DNA of 64,000 nt from an uncultured Aquimarina sp. (GTDB lineage Bacteria; Bacteroidota; Bacteroidia; Flavobacteriales; Flavobacteriaceae), in NCBI GenBank assembly GCA_947498785.1, contig CANMLS010000010.1:62001-126000 (forward strand), in the 5' to 3' direction. Under the pieces are notes generated by a model. That model was not told the DNA's origin and did no database searches. It saw nothing but the letters and a program-made list of their open reading frames with translations. The position numbers and the translations under genes are program-made. Positions 1-10,010 of the stretch are shown piece after piece (positions within the stretch are counted from its first letter, which is position 1; every line of letters starts with the position of its first letter).

Positions 1-1432
1 TAATATCAATTTTTTTGTCCTCATCATCTTTTTGAAAACCATGTTCTATAGCATTTTCGACAAAAGGTTGGATCATCATGGTTGGAACCATCAATTCATC
101 AACATTAACTTTGTCATCTATTTTAATTGAATAACTAAATACATGATCAGCTGCCAAATTCTGTATATCGATATAATGTTCTATTGTATCTAGTTCCTTA
201 TCTAACATTACGAGATTATTCCTCGAATTTTCAAGATTTCCTCTAAGTAATTTAGAAAATTTAGAGAGATAGGCAACCCCTTTAGTTTTTTCATCATTCA
301 AAATCATACCTTGTAGTACAGCAAGAGAATTAAATATGAAATGCGGAGTCATTTGAGATCTCAACAATTTTTGTTCTATCAATATATTCTCATGTGCTGA
401 TTTTATATTTCTATACTTATATAAAAACGTTAAAAACAATAATCCGAGAATAACAATCACTACAATTATAGCAACCCATAAAATTTGTTGATATGTCTTT
501 TCTAATTTAGAATCTGTTAATTTAACTTTATGTTGTAGTGATTTTTCTCTTACATCTGCCGTTTCTACCTCTTCTATATTCTCATTCAATTTTCTATTAA
601 AAATTAGCTCTTCAACCTTTTTTACTGAGTCTAAATATATTCTTGCCTCATTAAAAGAATTAGTTTGCATATAGTAATCATAGTATCTATTCAATCTATT
701 TTTAACTGTACGAAGAGGTGTCTCTCTTGTTTCAAATGTGGTTGAAGAATCCAAATATACTTTAGCAAGATCAAATTCTCCTTTTTTTAAGAAAAGGGAT
801 GCCATATTTGAGTACACATGAGTTATACCAGTCGAGTCATTATCTTCTTTATATAGTTCTAATGACCAATCAAACTCCTTAAAAGCATTTTCATAATTAC
901 CTGTTTGTATTAAAATAAGAGCATAATTATGACGATATAAAGTTAGTTTTAAAAATTCCTCACTCTTAATTTTATTATAAATTTGTAATGCTTTCTCATA
1001 CTCCCTATTTTGATAATAAAGCATACCCCATTTAAAACATAATAATTCCAATTGTCTAGAATCTTTTGGTCTAAATACACCACTTACTTTCTCACAAAAT
1101 TCTATACCTTCCTTTATTTTATTTAAATCAATTAAGTTTTCTGCTTTTAGATTAATCGCTTTCATTAAATTAAGACTATCATCTGTATTCAATGATTTTT
1201 TAATCATTCTATCAGAAATTAATAGGCCATTAGAATAACTCCCTAAGCGTCCATAAGATTTTCCTAAATAAAATAGTTCAGAAGCTGAAAGCTCTTCTTT
1301 CTCGTCTTTCTTGGTTAACACACTAACCAACTCTTCATATTTATTCGCATGATATAACAACGAATCTATATTACTTTGGCCATAAGAGATTAAGAAATTA
1401 ATGGCACACAAGAAAAAGGATATTTTTTTCAA
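1..1432 (-). CDS. TPR-repeat sensor histidine kinase, LytS type (3' end beyond window)
   Basis: This is a two-component sensor kinase truncated by the left window edge. Translated from a TTG at 1432-1430 it begins with a signal peptide (KKISFFLCAINFLISYG). A helical repeat region of TPR character follows, then one transmembrane helix near 420-500 (LWVAIIVVIVILGLLFL) and a coiled linker. The His_kinase (PF06580) domain comes last, with the phospho-acceptor motif MTPHFIFNSL around 310-350 and the N-box MIQPFVENAIEHG near 50-80. A stop codon lies directly upstream in frame, so the TTG is the only usable start that keeps the signal peptide. Kinases of this kind pair with LytTR response regulators, and the partner is probably off the left edge. 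Family confident; ligand unknown. Confidence 0.85.
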   Translation of the reverse strand, partial: MKKISFFLCAINFLISYGQSNIDSLLYHANKYEELVSVLTKKDEKEELSASELFYLGKSYGRLGSYSNGLLISDRMIKKSLNTDDSLNLMKAINLKAENLIDLNKIKEGIEFCEKVSGVFRPKDSRQLELLCFKWGMLYYQNREYEKALQIYNKIKSEEFLKLTLYRHNYALILIQTGNYENAFKEFDWSLELYKEDNDSTGITHVYSNMASLFLKKGEFDLAKVYLDSSTTFETRETPLRTVKNRLNRYYDYYMQTNSFNEARIYLDSVKKVEELIFNRKLNENIEEVETADVREKSLQHKVKLTDSKLEKTYQQILWVAIIVVIVILGLLFLTFLYKYRNIKSAHENILIEQKLLRSQMTPHFIFNSLAVLQGMILNDEKTKGVAYLSKFSKLLRGNLENSRNNLVMLDKELDTIEHYIDIQNLAADHVFSYSIKIDDKVNVDELMVPTMMIQPFVENAIEHGFQKDDEDKKIDI

Positions 1433-1593
1433 TTACTTTATATTTACTTTTTGTTTTACATCAGGTATATGTAGCTTCTATTATAAATCATAATCCTCAT
1501 ATTTCAATTTTCTCTTATTCAAAGATAAAAGTAATGATTTAAACGTTTTTTAAAATTCATAAATGAAGGTCAATAGGTATTCTATTTTAAAGT

Positions 1594-2256
1594 TTATAAA
1601 AATATCTTTTTTATATCAAAACCTTTCTTTTTTAATCTAGATACAATCTTTAAGAAAGCCATTGCTGTTATAAAAGCATCTCCAGAGGCCGTATGTCTGT
1701 CGCTCTTTGATATTTTAAGATCATTACATAGATCATCGAGACTATAATGAGTATTGAGACCATCATTGCGATATACTAAATGTTTTGTTTTCTTGAAAAG
1801 AACACTTGTATCCAAAAATCTGTTTTTTAGCACACCTAATCCATGTCTTTGCAAAGCTTTATTAATCATTCTTCTGTCAAATTCTGCATGATGGGCAATA
1901 AGAATCGCATTACCTATATATTTCAAAAATAATTCGAGAGCTGTTTTTTCTGTAACCTTATCGAGTTCATTATTTTTTCGAATTCCATGAATTTCGACGG
2001 TATCTTCATTAAATATTTCTTGTTCTAAATAGATTTCTAATTGATCAGAGACATTTATACTATTATTTTTGATCGCTACTGCCCCAATAGACAATACTCG
2101 GTCATCTACATAATCAAATCCTGTAGTTTCTGTATCAAATGCAACAAAGCGAATGTTTTCAAAAGTTAATTTACTTCCTTTTTTTTCAAAAAGAGAAAGA
2201 TACTCCTTCCAGAAATCGGGATAATTTTTATTTCTCTTTTTGTACCAAAACTTCAT
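1594..2256 (-). CDS. DnaQ-like 3'-5' exonuclease (DEDDh family)
   Basis: The 220-residue protein has the three exonuclease motifs of the DEDDh family: FDTETTGF (D41, E43), HHAEFDRRM around residues 121-130, and HTASGDA (H188, D193). It should remove nucleotides from DNA or RNA 3' ends, using two metal ions. It is shorter than a polymerase III epsilon subunit with partner-binding regions and has no nuclease fusion. Its neighbour 12 bp upstream is the CBS/cNMP-binding nucleotidyltransferase. The two are on the same strand and probably co-transcribed, which suggests a shared nucleic-acid or nucleotide signalling role. Substrate unknown. Confidence 0.9.
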   Translation of the reverse strand: MKFWYKKRNKNYPDFWKEYLSLFEKKGSKLTFENIRFVAFDTETTGFDYVDDRVLSIGAVAIKNNSINVSDQLEIYLEQEIFNEDTVEIHGIRKNNELDKVTEKTALELFLKYIGNAILIAHHAEFDRRMINKALQRHGLGVLKNRFLDTSVLFKKTKHLVYRNDGLNTHYSLDDLCNDLKISKSDRHTASGDAFITAMAFLKIVSRLKKKGFDIKKIFL

Positions 2257-2268
2257 ATAAATTTGGTT

Positions 2269-4188
2269 TTACATCAAACTCTTAAGCTGAAAACGCACTT
2301 TCAAAACTTCTTGTATATCTCGTATAGGTCTAAAGCATCTTTTTAGTTTTAGCTTATCATTCTTACTCAACGTATTCAATTTGATAAATCTTCCAGAATC
2401 ATTATGAAGTAATCCTTGACGAGTTCTAAATTTAATAAGTACTCTAAATGCTTTTGCACAGCTCTCAAAAAGCGCTGCATTTTCTGGTTCTACTTCAGCA
2501 AGTTTGGTATACCTATGTAATGTGTTATTTACTCCTTTTAGATTATTGTACAGTGATAATATTCTAGCAGCATCAATCAATACCATCATCGCTCTGGTTT
2601 TAATATCAAAAGTATCCTTATGCTCCCCGTTTTGTTCTACCAGAAATTGTTTAAAAAACCCTAACGGAGAAGGTTTTTTCAGAGCGCTGATTCCTAACAA
2701 ACCTAAGAACCTATTACTTTTATTAACTCCATCAAATACAGTATCAGATAGTTTATCTGCAAGAGTAACTTCACCGTATACATATTGAAAATCAAAAAAT
2801 ATGGACGATAATAATGTTCCTTCTTCATCTGGAGTGATAATCCATTCGCGAAACTGTGATTCCCATTTTGAAGCTGTCATGCACCATCTTGGGTTAGTAG
2901 CCATCATTTCTGCCGGGCAGTATTCATAACCAATGGTATGAAGTCCTTTTGTAATTATATCTGATAATTCTAAGAAATAACGTTGTGTCGACTCATAATC
3001 TTCTTCAGGAACATCCTCAAAAACCAAAGCATTATCCTGATCTGTCATAAGCAATTGTTCTCTTCTTCCCTGGCTTCCTAATACAAGAAAACAAAAAGCT
3101 ACAGGTGGTGGTGAGGACATTTCTTTTAATGCAAGTTTAATAACCCGAGTAATCAATGCATCATTAATCTCTGATATGATATTAATAATATGTGGTGTAG
3201 GAATATCCTGTTCTAAATATGACTTGAGTAATTTCTCTACCTGTTTACGAATATATCTAAGCTTTTGAAGTTTTTTAACCCGTTTGGTCTCTTTTATCAA
3301 AACCGAAGGGTTGTTACCAAAAGATACTAACAGGTCATGATCAGAAAGAATGCCAATAAGTTCTGAGTTTCGTGTACCATCTTTAGTTATACATAGATGA
3401 CTCAAATTATTTTTTATCAGTGCTATCTGGGCTTCTGCTACAGTAACTTTTTTTGAGTATGTAAATACAGGAGTGGTCATAATTTGAGCAACTAAAGTAG
3501 TAACAGAAAATATTCCTGTAGCTACTTTTACTCTTAAATCTTCATCTGTAATTATGCCCAAAGGATAGTCGTTATGATCAACAATAATCATACAACTCAC
3601 CCTTTTATTTGTCATTTTTTTGGCAATATCCCGAATCGTATCATCTGGTGAACAAGTGATTGGTTTTTTTCGGTAAGAAATGGTACGTAATCCAGAAAGA
3701 TCTTTAGCAACTTCGATAGAAATGGTATTATCTATTCGGTGTCCTTTTTCTGTTTCGGTATAATCATTTCGTGCATGAGTTGCAAAAGTATTCAGTAAAA
3801 ACTTATTTACTTCTTTATTCTCTTCTATAAAAGGTTCAAAAATTTCAGTAGGTATAGCATAAACAATAGATTCTTCATCTGCTATTGCAGACATACGATA
3901 GTTTTTTTTGATAATCATAATCCGAAGACCAAACAAATCTCCAGAATCACATATATCTACCAAATTTTGATTCGAATCAAAATTACGATATAATCCCACA
4001 GCTCCTTCTCGTACAATATAAAACTCATCATGACACTGGCTATCTTGCTTAAAGATGTATTCTCCTTTTTCTACATATAAAATTCTAATTTGTGCAGAAA
4101 TCGATAATAGCTCTTCTTTTTTTAAATTATTAAAGGGTGGAAATTGTTTTAAAAAATCCTGTATACGTTCTGCAATAGTATTTTTCAT
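2269..4188 (-). CDS. cNMP-binding/CBS/DUF294 putative nucleotidyltransferase
   Basis: This is a 639-residue multidomain regulator. Residues about 15-140 form a cyclic-nucleotide-binding fold, with GEYIFKQDSQ and a later 'GDLFGL' turn. Residues about 170-300 carry a CBS pair, including the 'ITDEDLR' and 'LSDHDLL' repeats. Residues about 365-390 hold the DUF294 nucleotidyltransferase signature GSQGRREQLLMTDQDNA, in which the Asp pair would bind metal. The remainder is the helical DUF294 C-terminal domain. The family resembles GlnD-type uridylyltransferases, but the target is unknown. It lies 12 bp from the exonuclease gene in the same orientation. Confidence 0.9.
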   Translation of the reverse strand: MKNTIAERIQDFLKQFPPFNNLKKEELLSISAQIRILYVEKGEYIFKQDSQCHDEFYIVREGAVGLYRNFDSNQNLVDICDSGDLFGLRIMIIKKNYRMSAIADEESIVYAIPTEIFEPFIEENKEVNKFLLNTFATHARNDYTETEKGHRIDNTISIEVAKDLSGLRTISYRKKPITCSPDDTIRDIAKKMTNKRVSCMIIVDHNDYPLGIITDEDLRVKVATGIFSVTTLVAQIMTTPVFTYSKKVTVAEAQIALIKNNLSHLCITKDGTRNSELIGILSDHDLLVSFGNNPSVLIKETKRVKKLQKLRYIRKQVEKLLKSYLEQDIPTPHIINIISEINDALITRVIKLALKEMSSPPPVAFCFLVLGSQGRREQLLMTDQDNALVFEDVPEEDYESTQRYFLELSDIITKGLHTIGYEYCPAEMMATNPRWCMTASKWESQFREWIITPDEEGTLLSSIFFDFQYVYGEVTLADKLSDTVFDGVNKSNRFLGLLGISALKKPSPLGFFKQFLVEQNGEHKDTFDIKTRAMMVLIDAARILSLYNNLKGVNNTLHRYTKLAEVEPENAALFESCAKAFRVLIKFRTRQGLLHNDSGRFIKLNTLSKNDKLKLKRCFRPIRDIQEVLKVRFQLKSLM

Positions 4189-4206
4189 GTTTCAAAATAA
4201 CATCAA

Positions 4207-4656
4207 TCAATTGAGATTTCTTTTTTCTATAAAAAAACGAGATAACAATGTACTGCATTCTTTTTCCATAACTCCGCCTATGAATTCTGTTTTTGGGTGA
4301 AGCTTTGTTCCCATTGTAGTACATCCACGTCTTTCGTCAACAGCACCATATACTACTTTCTTTATTTGACTCCAATACAAAGCTCCAGCACACATCTGGC
4401 ATGGTTCTAAAGTAACATATAACGTACATTCCTTAAGATATTTACCTCCAAGAAAATTTGCTGCTGCTGTTATAGCCTGCATTTCGGCATGAGCTGTAAC
4501 ATCATTTAATAATTCTGTAAGGTTATGTGCTCTGGCAATAATCCTATCGGCCACTACAATAACAGCACCTATAGGAACTTCATTTTTTTCATATGCTAAT
4601 TCTGCCTCCTGAAGAGCTTTCTTCATATAATAAGAATCATCCAATGGATCTAACAT
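4207..4656 (-). CDS. tadA: tRNA-specific adenosine deaminase
   Basis: The 149-residue zinc deaminase converts A34 to inosine in the anticodon of tRNA-Arg. The zinc and catalytic residues are visible as HAEMQ (H56, E58) and the PCQMC motif (C86, C89). Length and the N-terminal 'MKKALQEAELAYEKNEVPIGAV' style match bacterial TadA, although the order within that segment is not diagnostic by itself. It is on the same strand as the DUF294 gene, 18 bp upstream of it. The main alternative is another CDA-fold deaminase such as guanine deaminase, but the EVPIGAV and EPCQMCAGA signatures favour TadA. Confidence 0.92.
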   Translation of the reverse strand: MLDPLDDSYYMKKALQEAELAYEKNEVPIGAVIVVADRIIARAHNLTELLNDVTAHAEMQAITAAANFLGGKYLKECTLYVTLEPCQMCAGALYWSQIKKVVYGAVDERRGCTTMGTKLHPKTEFIGGVMEKECSTLLSRFFIEKRNLN

Positions 4657-4736
4657 TACTATAACTTAAGATTATACACAAACTTAAGCAAATTGGCAGG
4701 AAACTTGATTACCATTAAAAACTAACTTTTTGATTT

Positions 4737-5696
4737 ATGGGAAAATTCTATAAAATTTCGATTCCAAAACCTTGCCATGAAGATTGGAATACGATGACAC
4801 CTTCAGAAAAAGGCAGATTTTGTGATTCTTGTGCAAAAACAGTAATTGATTTCACCACCATGTCTTCTTTACATATACAAGATTTTTTAGCTGAAAATCA
4901 AAATCAAAAGATCTGTGGTCATTTTAAGAAAACACAATTAGACACCATACATTTATCAATTCCAATTCAGGTTATAAAAACCAGACAGACTTTTGGAAGA
5001 TCATTTATGCTAGCACTACTCATTGCAATGGGCACCACTTTGGTTAATTGTACAAATCATGATGGGGAACTTCAAAAAATTGAAAACGTAGAGATAAAAG
5101 AAATCATACCTTCAAAGAAAAATTGCACAGTTAGTATCGATAGTATCCCAGAGAAATGTACAAAAAGTACTTTTCTAACTGTTACAAAGAAGAAAGAAGA
5201 CCCTGTACTAGAACTTATAGAGGAGATTCCTGAAGAAATTATTCCGCCACCAGTAATTTCTGACCCTATCGAAACAGTAGAAGGGGATATTGAAATCGTA
5301 ATGGGAGATCTAATTGCTTCTAATGAAATAGTAAACCTTGATTATCCAATCCCTATCCACTTACTCGATACATCTCCTTCATTAAGCAAAACACCAAAAG
5401 AGAAAAGAACACAAGAAAATTATTCGAAACAAATGAAAAAGTTTATTACTACATATTTCAATACTGATATAGGCAAAAAACTGGGGTTAAAAGGCACACA
5501 ACGAATATATGTAAGATATGAAATCAATAAAGACGGAATAATAAAAGACATAAAAATCAGAGCACCTCATCCTGAACTTAAAAAAGAAGCTAAAAGAGTA
5601 TTACAAAAGATCCCAAAACTTATTGCAGGAACCTATAAAAATGAACCCGTAAGAACATTATATCATTTACCGATTGTATTTAAGATAGAAGAATAA
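4737..5696 (+). CDS. TonB C-terminal-domain protein with N-terminal Cys motif
   Basis: The 319-residue protein begins with a cytosolic module holding conserved cysteines (PCHEDWN, then KGRFCDSCAKTVIDF). I recognise this as a recurrent Bacteroidota module often joined to membrane proteins. A transmembrane helix lies around residues 88-105 (SFMLALLIAMGTTLVNC), followed by a low-complexity Glu/Pro/Ile-rich periplasmic linker. The C-terminal 90 residues resemble a TonB domain (IYVRYEINKDGIIKDIKI). TonB C-termini contact outer-membrane receptors, but the client of this one is unknown. It is divergent from tadA and is followed 40 bp later by dxs on the same strand. Confidence 0.75.
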   Translation: MGKFYKISIPKPCHEDWNTMTPSEKGRFCDSCAKTVIDFTTMSSLHIQDFLAENQNQKICGHFKKTQLDTIHLSIPIQVIKTRQTFGRSFMLALLIAMGTTLVNCTNHDGELQKIENVEIKEIIPSKKNCTVSIDSIPEKCTKSTFLTVTKKKEDPVLELIEEIPEEIIPPPVISDPIETVEGDIEIVMGDLIASNEIVNLDYPIPIHLLDTSPSLSKTPKEKRTQENYSKQMKKFITTYFNTDIGKKLGLKGTQRIYVRYEINKDGIIKDIKIRAPHPELKKEAKRVLQKIPKLIAGTYKNEPVRTLYHLPIVFKIEE

Positions 5697-5735
5697 TCTT
5701 TTAAAGTTGTAGTTTTGTGCATCAATCATTATTGA

Positions 5736-7502
5736 ATGTCTAACGAGTTACTACCACATATCGCATACCCTTCTGATCTAAGAAAACTATCTCCAGATCA
5801 ATTACCAAAATTAGCTAAAGAATTACGAGATTTTGTCATCAACATTGTCGCTACCAAAGAAGGACATTTAGGGGCTAGTTTGGGTGTTATAGAACTTACT
5901 ATTGCATTACATTATATTTTTAATACTCCTGATGATCTTTTGGTCTGGGATGTAGGTCATCAAGCATATCCACATAAAATTCTTACAGGACGCAAAGATA
6001 TATTTCATACTAATCGTCAACTCGATGGTATTAGTGGTTTCCCAAAACGTAGCGAAAGTGAATATGACACTTTTGGTGTGGGGCATTCTTCTACTTCTAT
6101 TTCTGCGATATTAGGTATGGCAATTGCTTCTAAACTTCGAGGGAATACAACAAAACAACATATTGCAGTAATTGGAGATGCATCAATTGCAAGCGGAATG
6201 GCTTTTGAAGGGCTTAATCACGCCGGAGTAACCGATACGAATATGTTGGTCATACTTAATGATAATGCGATTGGAATTGATCCTAGTGTAGGTGCTCTTA
6301 AGGAATATCTCACCAAAGCCAAAGTTGGAGTCGAACCCAGAACCAATAATATTATCGAGGCTTTAAATTTTAATTACTTTGGTCCTATTGATGGGCATGA
6401 TCTACCGACCTTACTTAAAACCTTAGAGACGCTAAAAACCACAGAAGGTCCAAAGCTTTTACATATTATTACCACCAAAGGAAAAGGATTAAAGCAAGCT
6501 GAAGAAAATCAGGTAAAATACCATGCTCCAGGTAAATTTGATGCTTCTACTGGTGATTTGATTTCAAAAGATAATACCGGACTTCCATCTAAGTTTCAGG
6601 ATGTATTTGGACATACTATTCTAGAACTGGCAAGAAAAAATAATAAAATTGTAGGTATTACTCCTGCTATGCCAACAGGAAGTTCTTTAAAATATATGAT
6701 GGACGAAATGCCAGACAGAGCCTTTGATGTTGGTATTGCAGAACAACATGCGGTTACTCTTGCAGCCGGAATGGCAACACAAGGATTGATTCCTTTTTGT
6801 ACTATTTATTCCACTTTTTTACAACGTGCCTATGATCAGGTGATACATGATGTGGCTTTACAAGATTTACCCGTTATTTTTTGTATCGATCGAGCTGGTA
6901 TTGTAGGGGCTGATGGTGCTACACATCATGGAGTTTTTGATATTGCTTACCTTAATTGTATTCCTAATATGATCATCGCTGCTCCTGCTAATGCCATTGA
7001 ATTAAGACACTTACTGTATACTGCTTCGTTAGGTTTAGATCACCCTATAGCGATACGTTATCCCAGAGGAAGAGGACATATTATTAACTGGAAAGTAAAC
7101 ATGCAGTCATTAACCATCGGAAAAGCAACTCAATGTGCTGAAGGATCAGATATCGCCATACTTTCTACAGGTACAATTGCTCATAACGTTACTAGCGCTT
7201 TGGATTCTTTACAGCAATCCATTGGTCACTATCACTTTTGCTTTATAAAACCATTAGACGCCGATCTACTTAAACAAATACTACAGCAATATAAAACCAT
7301 TATCACAATAGAAGATGGAGTCATAAAAGGTGGATTTGGAAGTTCTATCATCGATTTTGCTAATCAGTATCATTTTAAAAACAACATTACCACACTCGGC
7401 GTCCAAGATCAATTTATCCATCATGGTACTGTTGATGAATTACAAGAAATTTCGGGGATTTCTGTCAAAAAAATCCTGAAAACGATCCAGCATTACGTTT
7501 AA
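5736..7502 (+). CDS. dxs: 1-deoxy-D-xylulose-5-phosphate synthase
   Basis: This thiamine-diphosphate enzyme condenses pyruvate and glyceraldehyde 3-phosphate in the first step of the MEP isoprenoid pathway. The 588-residue protein shows the N-terminal GHLGASLG and GVGHSSTSISA segments, the cofactor-binding stretch GDASIASGMAFEGLN, the Pyr-domain motif GIAEQHAVTLAAGMA with the catalytic Glu, and a C-terminal transketolase domain with YPRGRG. It is somewhat shorter than the enterobacterial enzyme, as is usual in Flavobacteriia. The TPP motif reads GDAS rather than the commoner GDG, which is a mild variation. Confidence 0.95.
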   Translation: MSNELLPHIAYPSDLRKLSPDQLPKLAKELRDFVINIVATKEGHLGASLGVIELTIALHYIFNTPDDLLVWDVGHQAYPHKILTGRKDIFHTNRQLDGISGFPKRSESEYDTFGVGHSSTSISAILGMAIASKLRGNTTKQHIAVIGDASIASGMAFEGLNHAGVTDTNMLVILNDNAIGIDPSVGALKEYLTKAKVGVEPRTNNIIEALNFNYFGPIDGHDLPTLLKTLETLKTTEGPKLLHIITTKGKGLKQAEENQVKYHAPGKFDASTGDLISKDNTGLPSKFQDVFGHTILELARKNNKIVGITPAMPTGSSLKYMMDEMPDRAFDVGIAEQHAVTLAAGMATQGLIPFCTIYSTFLQRAYDQVIHDVALQDLPVIFCIDRAGIVGADGATHHGVFDIAYLNCIPNMIIAAPANAIELRHLLYTASLGLDHPIAIRYPRGRGHIINWKVNMQSLTIGKATQCAEGSDIAILSTGTIAHNVTSALDSLQQSIGHYHFCFIKPLDADLLKQILQQYKTIITIEDGVIKGGFGSSIIDFANQYHFKNNITTLGVQDQFIHHGTVDELQEISGISVKKILKTIQHYV

Positions 7503-7648
7503 ACCATAACTTAAAAACCTCTTTGACTCATCTGTTTTTAATTATATTCGCTTTTTTTAAAAAAACTTGGAAGTATTAGGTAACATTTTACTTCATTGAT
7601 ACATAAAACAATTGATAACCTTATAAATAATTAATACTTTTTATTCTT

Positions 7649-8515
7649 ATGAAAAAAATAAGTCTATTTGCTCTTATTATTACCGCAATTTTCACTTCTT
7701 GTAGCAGTGATGATGATACTCCAAACACAGTAGAGATCACAGAAGCTAATCTAGTAGGAAAATGGCAAATCACCGCAATTGAAGAAAATGGGATTCTTTT
7801 AAAACTTGATGAATGTGAAAAGAAAGATCTTAGTAGTTTTTTTATTTCAGAAAGTGAAGAAAAAATTGCATCTTTTACAGAAAATATTGAAGAAAATAAT
7901 TCTTGTAAAGAATTTATAAGTAATAATTATAGTTGGACCTTAACTGATGGAAATATACTAACCACTACTTTCGGCACTGCAGATACAGATACTTATACCA
8001 TCATAGAGCTCACCAAGAGTACTTTAAAATTAAAATCTGAAGATAAATCGCAAGTAAATGGACAAACAGTAACCGATGTTTACATAGAAACTTATACCTA
8101 TCTTGGTGAACCGGAAATCCCAGAAGACAATTCATCTTTAAAAGAATCAGATCTAATAGGCAAGTGGGAATTAATTGAGCTATCCGAAAATGGAGTAATA
8201 GAAGAAGTTGAATGCCCTAATAATGATATCCTAGAGTTCTTTGAAAATAATCAAGCTACTTTTACTATTTTCCGAGAAGGTAAGCTAGATAATGCTGGAG
8301 AAGTTTTTAGAGTTTGTGTAGAAACTGCAATACCTGATATTGCTAATTGGTCACTTACCGAAAATGATATTACTTTTGATTTTGGAGGAGGAGATATGGA
8401 AGAAGCAGAAATCACCAAAATCAGTAATTCCCGTTTGGTCTTAAAGTATACTTATGAAGATGAAGGAAGAACTTTCGAAGATATAGAAGTATATAAAAGA
8501 TCAGTAACTAATTAA
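7649..8515 (+). CDS. Lipoprotein with two lipocalin-like domains
   Basis: The 288-residue protein begins with a lipoprotein signal peptide (KKISLFALIITAIFTSC, Cys17 as the lipidated residue) followed by SSDDD, a typical Bacteroidota surface-export context. Two homologous halves follow. Each opens with a lipocalin-like start (LVGKWQITAIEENG near residue 36, LIGKWELIELSENG near 173) and closes with a Leu-rich strand. The protein thus looks like an internal duplication of a lipocalin-like (Lipocalin_5) domain. Ligand unknown. The gene ends just before a bidirectional terminator shared with dgt. Confidence 0.8.
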   Translation: MKKISLFALIITAIFTSCSSDDDTPNTVEITEANLVGKWQITAIEENGILLKLDECEKKDLSSFFISESEEKIASFTENIEENNSCKEFISNNYSWTLTDGNILTTTFGTADTDTYTIIELTKSTLKLKSEDKSQVNGQTVTDVYIETYTYLGEPEIPEDNSSLKESDLIGKWELIELSENGVIEEVECPNNDILEFFENNQATFTIFREGKLDNAGEVFRVCVETAIPDIANWSLTENDITFDFGGGDMEEAEITKISNSRLVLKYTYEDEGRTFEDIEVYKRSVTN

Positions 8516-8552
8516 TAATTAATTAAGTACAGTACACATTATTAATAATTTC

Positions 8553-8587
8553 AAAAACTACCTGAAAACTAATCAGGTAGTTTTTTT
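8553..8587. terminator. Bidirectional intrinsic terminator between lipoprotein gene and dgt
   Basis: A 13-bp perfect stem (8553-8565 with 8573-8585, core ACTACCTGA/TCAGGTAGT) with a 7-base loop is flanked by A-tracts and T-tracts on both sides. It can therefore stop both convergent transcripts. Its right arm reaches the last base of the dgt stop-codon neighbourhood. Confidence 0.88.
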
Positions 8588-9929
8588 ATAACTGTAATCC
8601 TCTAATCTTTTGGAACTTCAATAATGCATTACCGTCTGTAAGACTTGCTACATAATTACTTATTCCTATCAAGCGTGTATACAAATCGCTATTTGTATAA
8701 TCAAAATTCTTGCCCTCGGCTCTTAAGATCAATTTATCATAATTTGAACTCTTATTCTCATTAAAATTATCTGTAGCTACACAATATCGATCTAAAAGTG
8801 TTGCAAGAATCTCATACCCTGCAATCTCTTTCTCTGTTACCTCCTGGCTTTGATAAATTTTGGCAATACTAATTTTGATGATATCATTAATTTGAGCTTC
8901 GTATTTACTCTTATCTATCAATGCGGTATCAAACTCTCCTGATAATATCGCTTCTTCATTTTTAATAAAGATAGTTGTAGCTTCTCCTATTAGGGTATTA
9001 ATAGCCAACGCCCTTAAATAACTCAAGCGGTCAGCTGTAGTTGCCAGTTGATTATATTTTGAAGTATTGATCGTATCCTTTACCAAATTAATCAAATATT
9101 CTAACGCATATTCTTCCTCTATTAATCCCAGGTTTATCCCATCTTCAAAATCGATGATGGTATAACAAATATCATCGGCTGCTTCTACCAGAAAAGTTAA
9201 TGGATGACGGCTATAAGTAACTTCTTCTCCTATGCTATGCTTTAACAAGCCCACTTCTTTGGCTACTTCCTCAAAAAAGGCCTTTTCATTCTGGAAATAT
9301 CCGAATTTTTTATGGGCAATATGTTGTGTTGGTTTTTTAGGTAACGACTCTTTTGGATACTTCATAAATGCCCCCAATGTAGCATAGGATAATCTAAGTC
9401 CACCTTCAATTCCTTCCCTGGATTCTGTAAGAATTTTAAATCCATTAGCATTCCCCTCAAAATCAATAAGATCCTGATACTGCTTTGGTGTAAGTTGATC
9501 TTTATATCGATTACCACTTCCTGTTTTAAAATACTCTCCTATAGCTTTTTCTCCAGAATGCCCAAAAGGTGGGTTACCGATATCATGCGCTAAAGCTGCC
9601 GCTGCAACAATGGCTCCAAAATCATTAAATTGATATCCATGGACTGTAGAAAGATGTGGATGTTTTTCTAAAATTTTCTTACCTACCACCCTACCCAGAG
9701 AACGACCTACCACAGATACCTCCAAACTATGTGTCAATCTCGTATGTACAAAACTGGTTTTGGATAATGGTATAACCTGCGTTTTATCTTGTAAACTTCT
9801 AAAGGATGAAGAGAAGATAATGCGATCATAATCTACCTCAAAACCTAATCGTGTTTCGTCCTGTTCTTTACGTAATCTTTTATTTTTATCTCCTTGCCTT
9901 TTTAATGACAGTAATTCTTCCCAATTCAT
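8586..9929 (-). CDS. dgt: dGTP triphosphohydrolase
   Basis: This HD-domain enzyme hydrolyses dGTP to deoxyguanosine and triphosphate and helps balance dNTP pools. The metal-binding motifs are HTRLTHSLEVS and AHDIGNPPFGHSGE. The frame is open up to an ATG at 9971, but those 14 extra codons fall inside the likely nrdA terminator. I therefore start at the second Met (MNWEELLSLKRQGDK), the usual N-terminus in this family. The gene sits directly downstream of nrdA on the same strand, a functional pairing of dNTP synthesis and degradation. Confidence 0.9.
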   Translation of the reverse strand: MNWEELLSLKRQGDKNKRLRKEQDETRLGFEVDYDRIIFSSSFRSLQDKTQVIPLSKTSFVHTRLTHSLEVSVVGRSLGRVVGKKILEKHPHLSTVHGYQFNDFGAIVAAAALAHDIGNPPFGHSGEKAIGEYFKTGSGNRYKDQLTPKQYQDLIDFEGNANGFKILTESREGIEGGLRLSYATLGAFMKYPKESLPKKPTQHIAHKKFGYFQNEKAFFEEVAKEVGLLKHSIGEEVTYSRHPLTFLVEAADDICYTIIDFEDGINLGLIEEEYALEYLINLVKDTINTSKYNQLATTADRLSYLRALAINTLIGEATTIFIKNEEAILSGEFDTALIDKSKYEAQINDIIKISIAKIYQSQEVTEKEIAGYEILATLLDRYCVATDNFNENKSSNYDKLILRAEGKNFDYTNSDLYTRLIGISNYVASLTDGNALLKFQKIRGLQL

Positions 9930-9955
9930 CATATTTCTAAGAAAATTCGAATATA

Positions 9956-9991
9956 CAAAAAAGGGAAGCATCCTAAGAAAACTCCCCTTTT
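9956..9991 (-). terminator. Probable nrdA terminator
   Basis: On the minus strand a 9-bp stem (AAAGGGGAG with CTTCCCTTT, one G-U pair in RNA) closes a loop of about 13 bases and is followed by a T-rich run. It lies between the nrdA stop and the dgt start. Confidence 0.65.
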
Positions 9992-10010
9992 GCTCTATAT
10001 AAATCTAGGT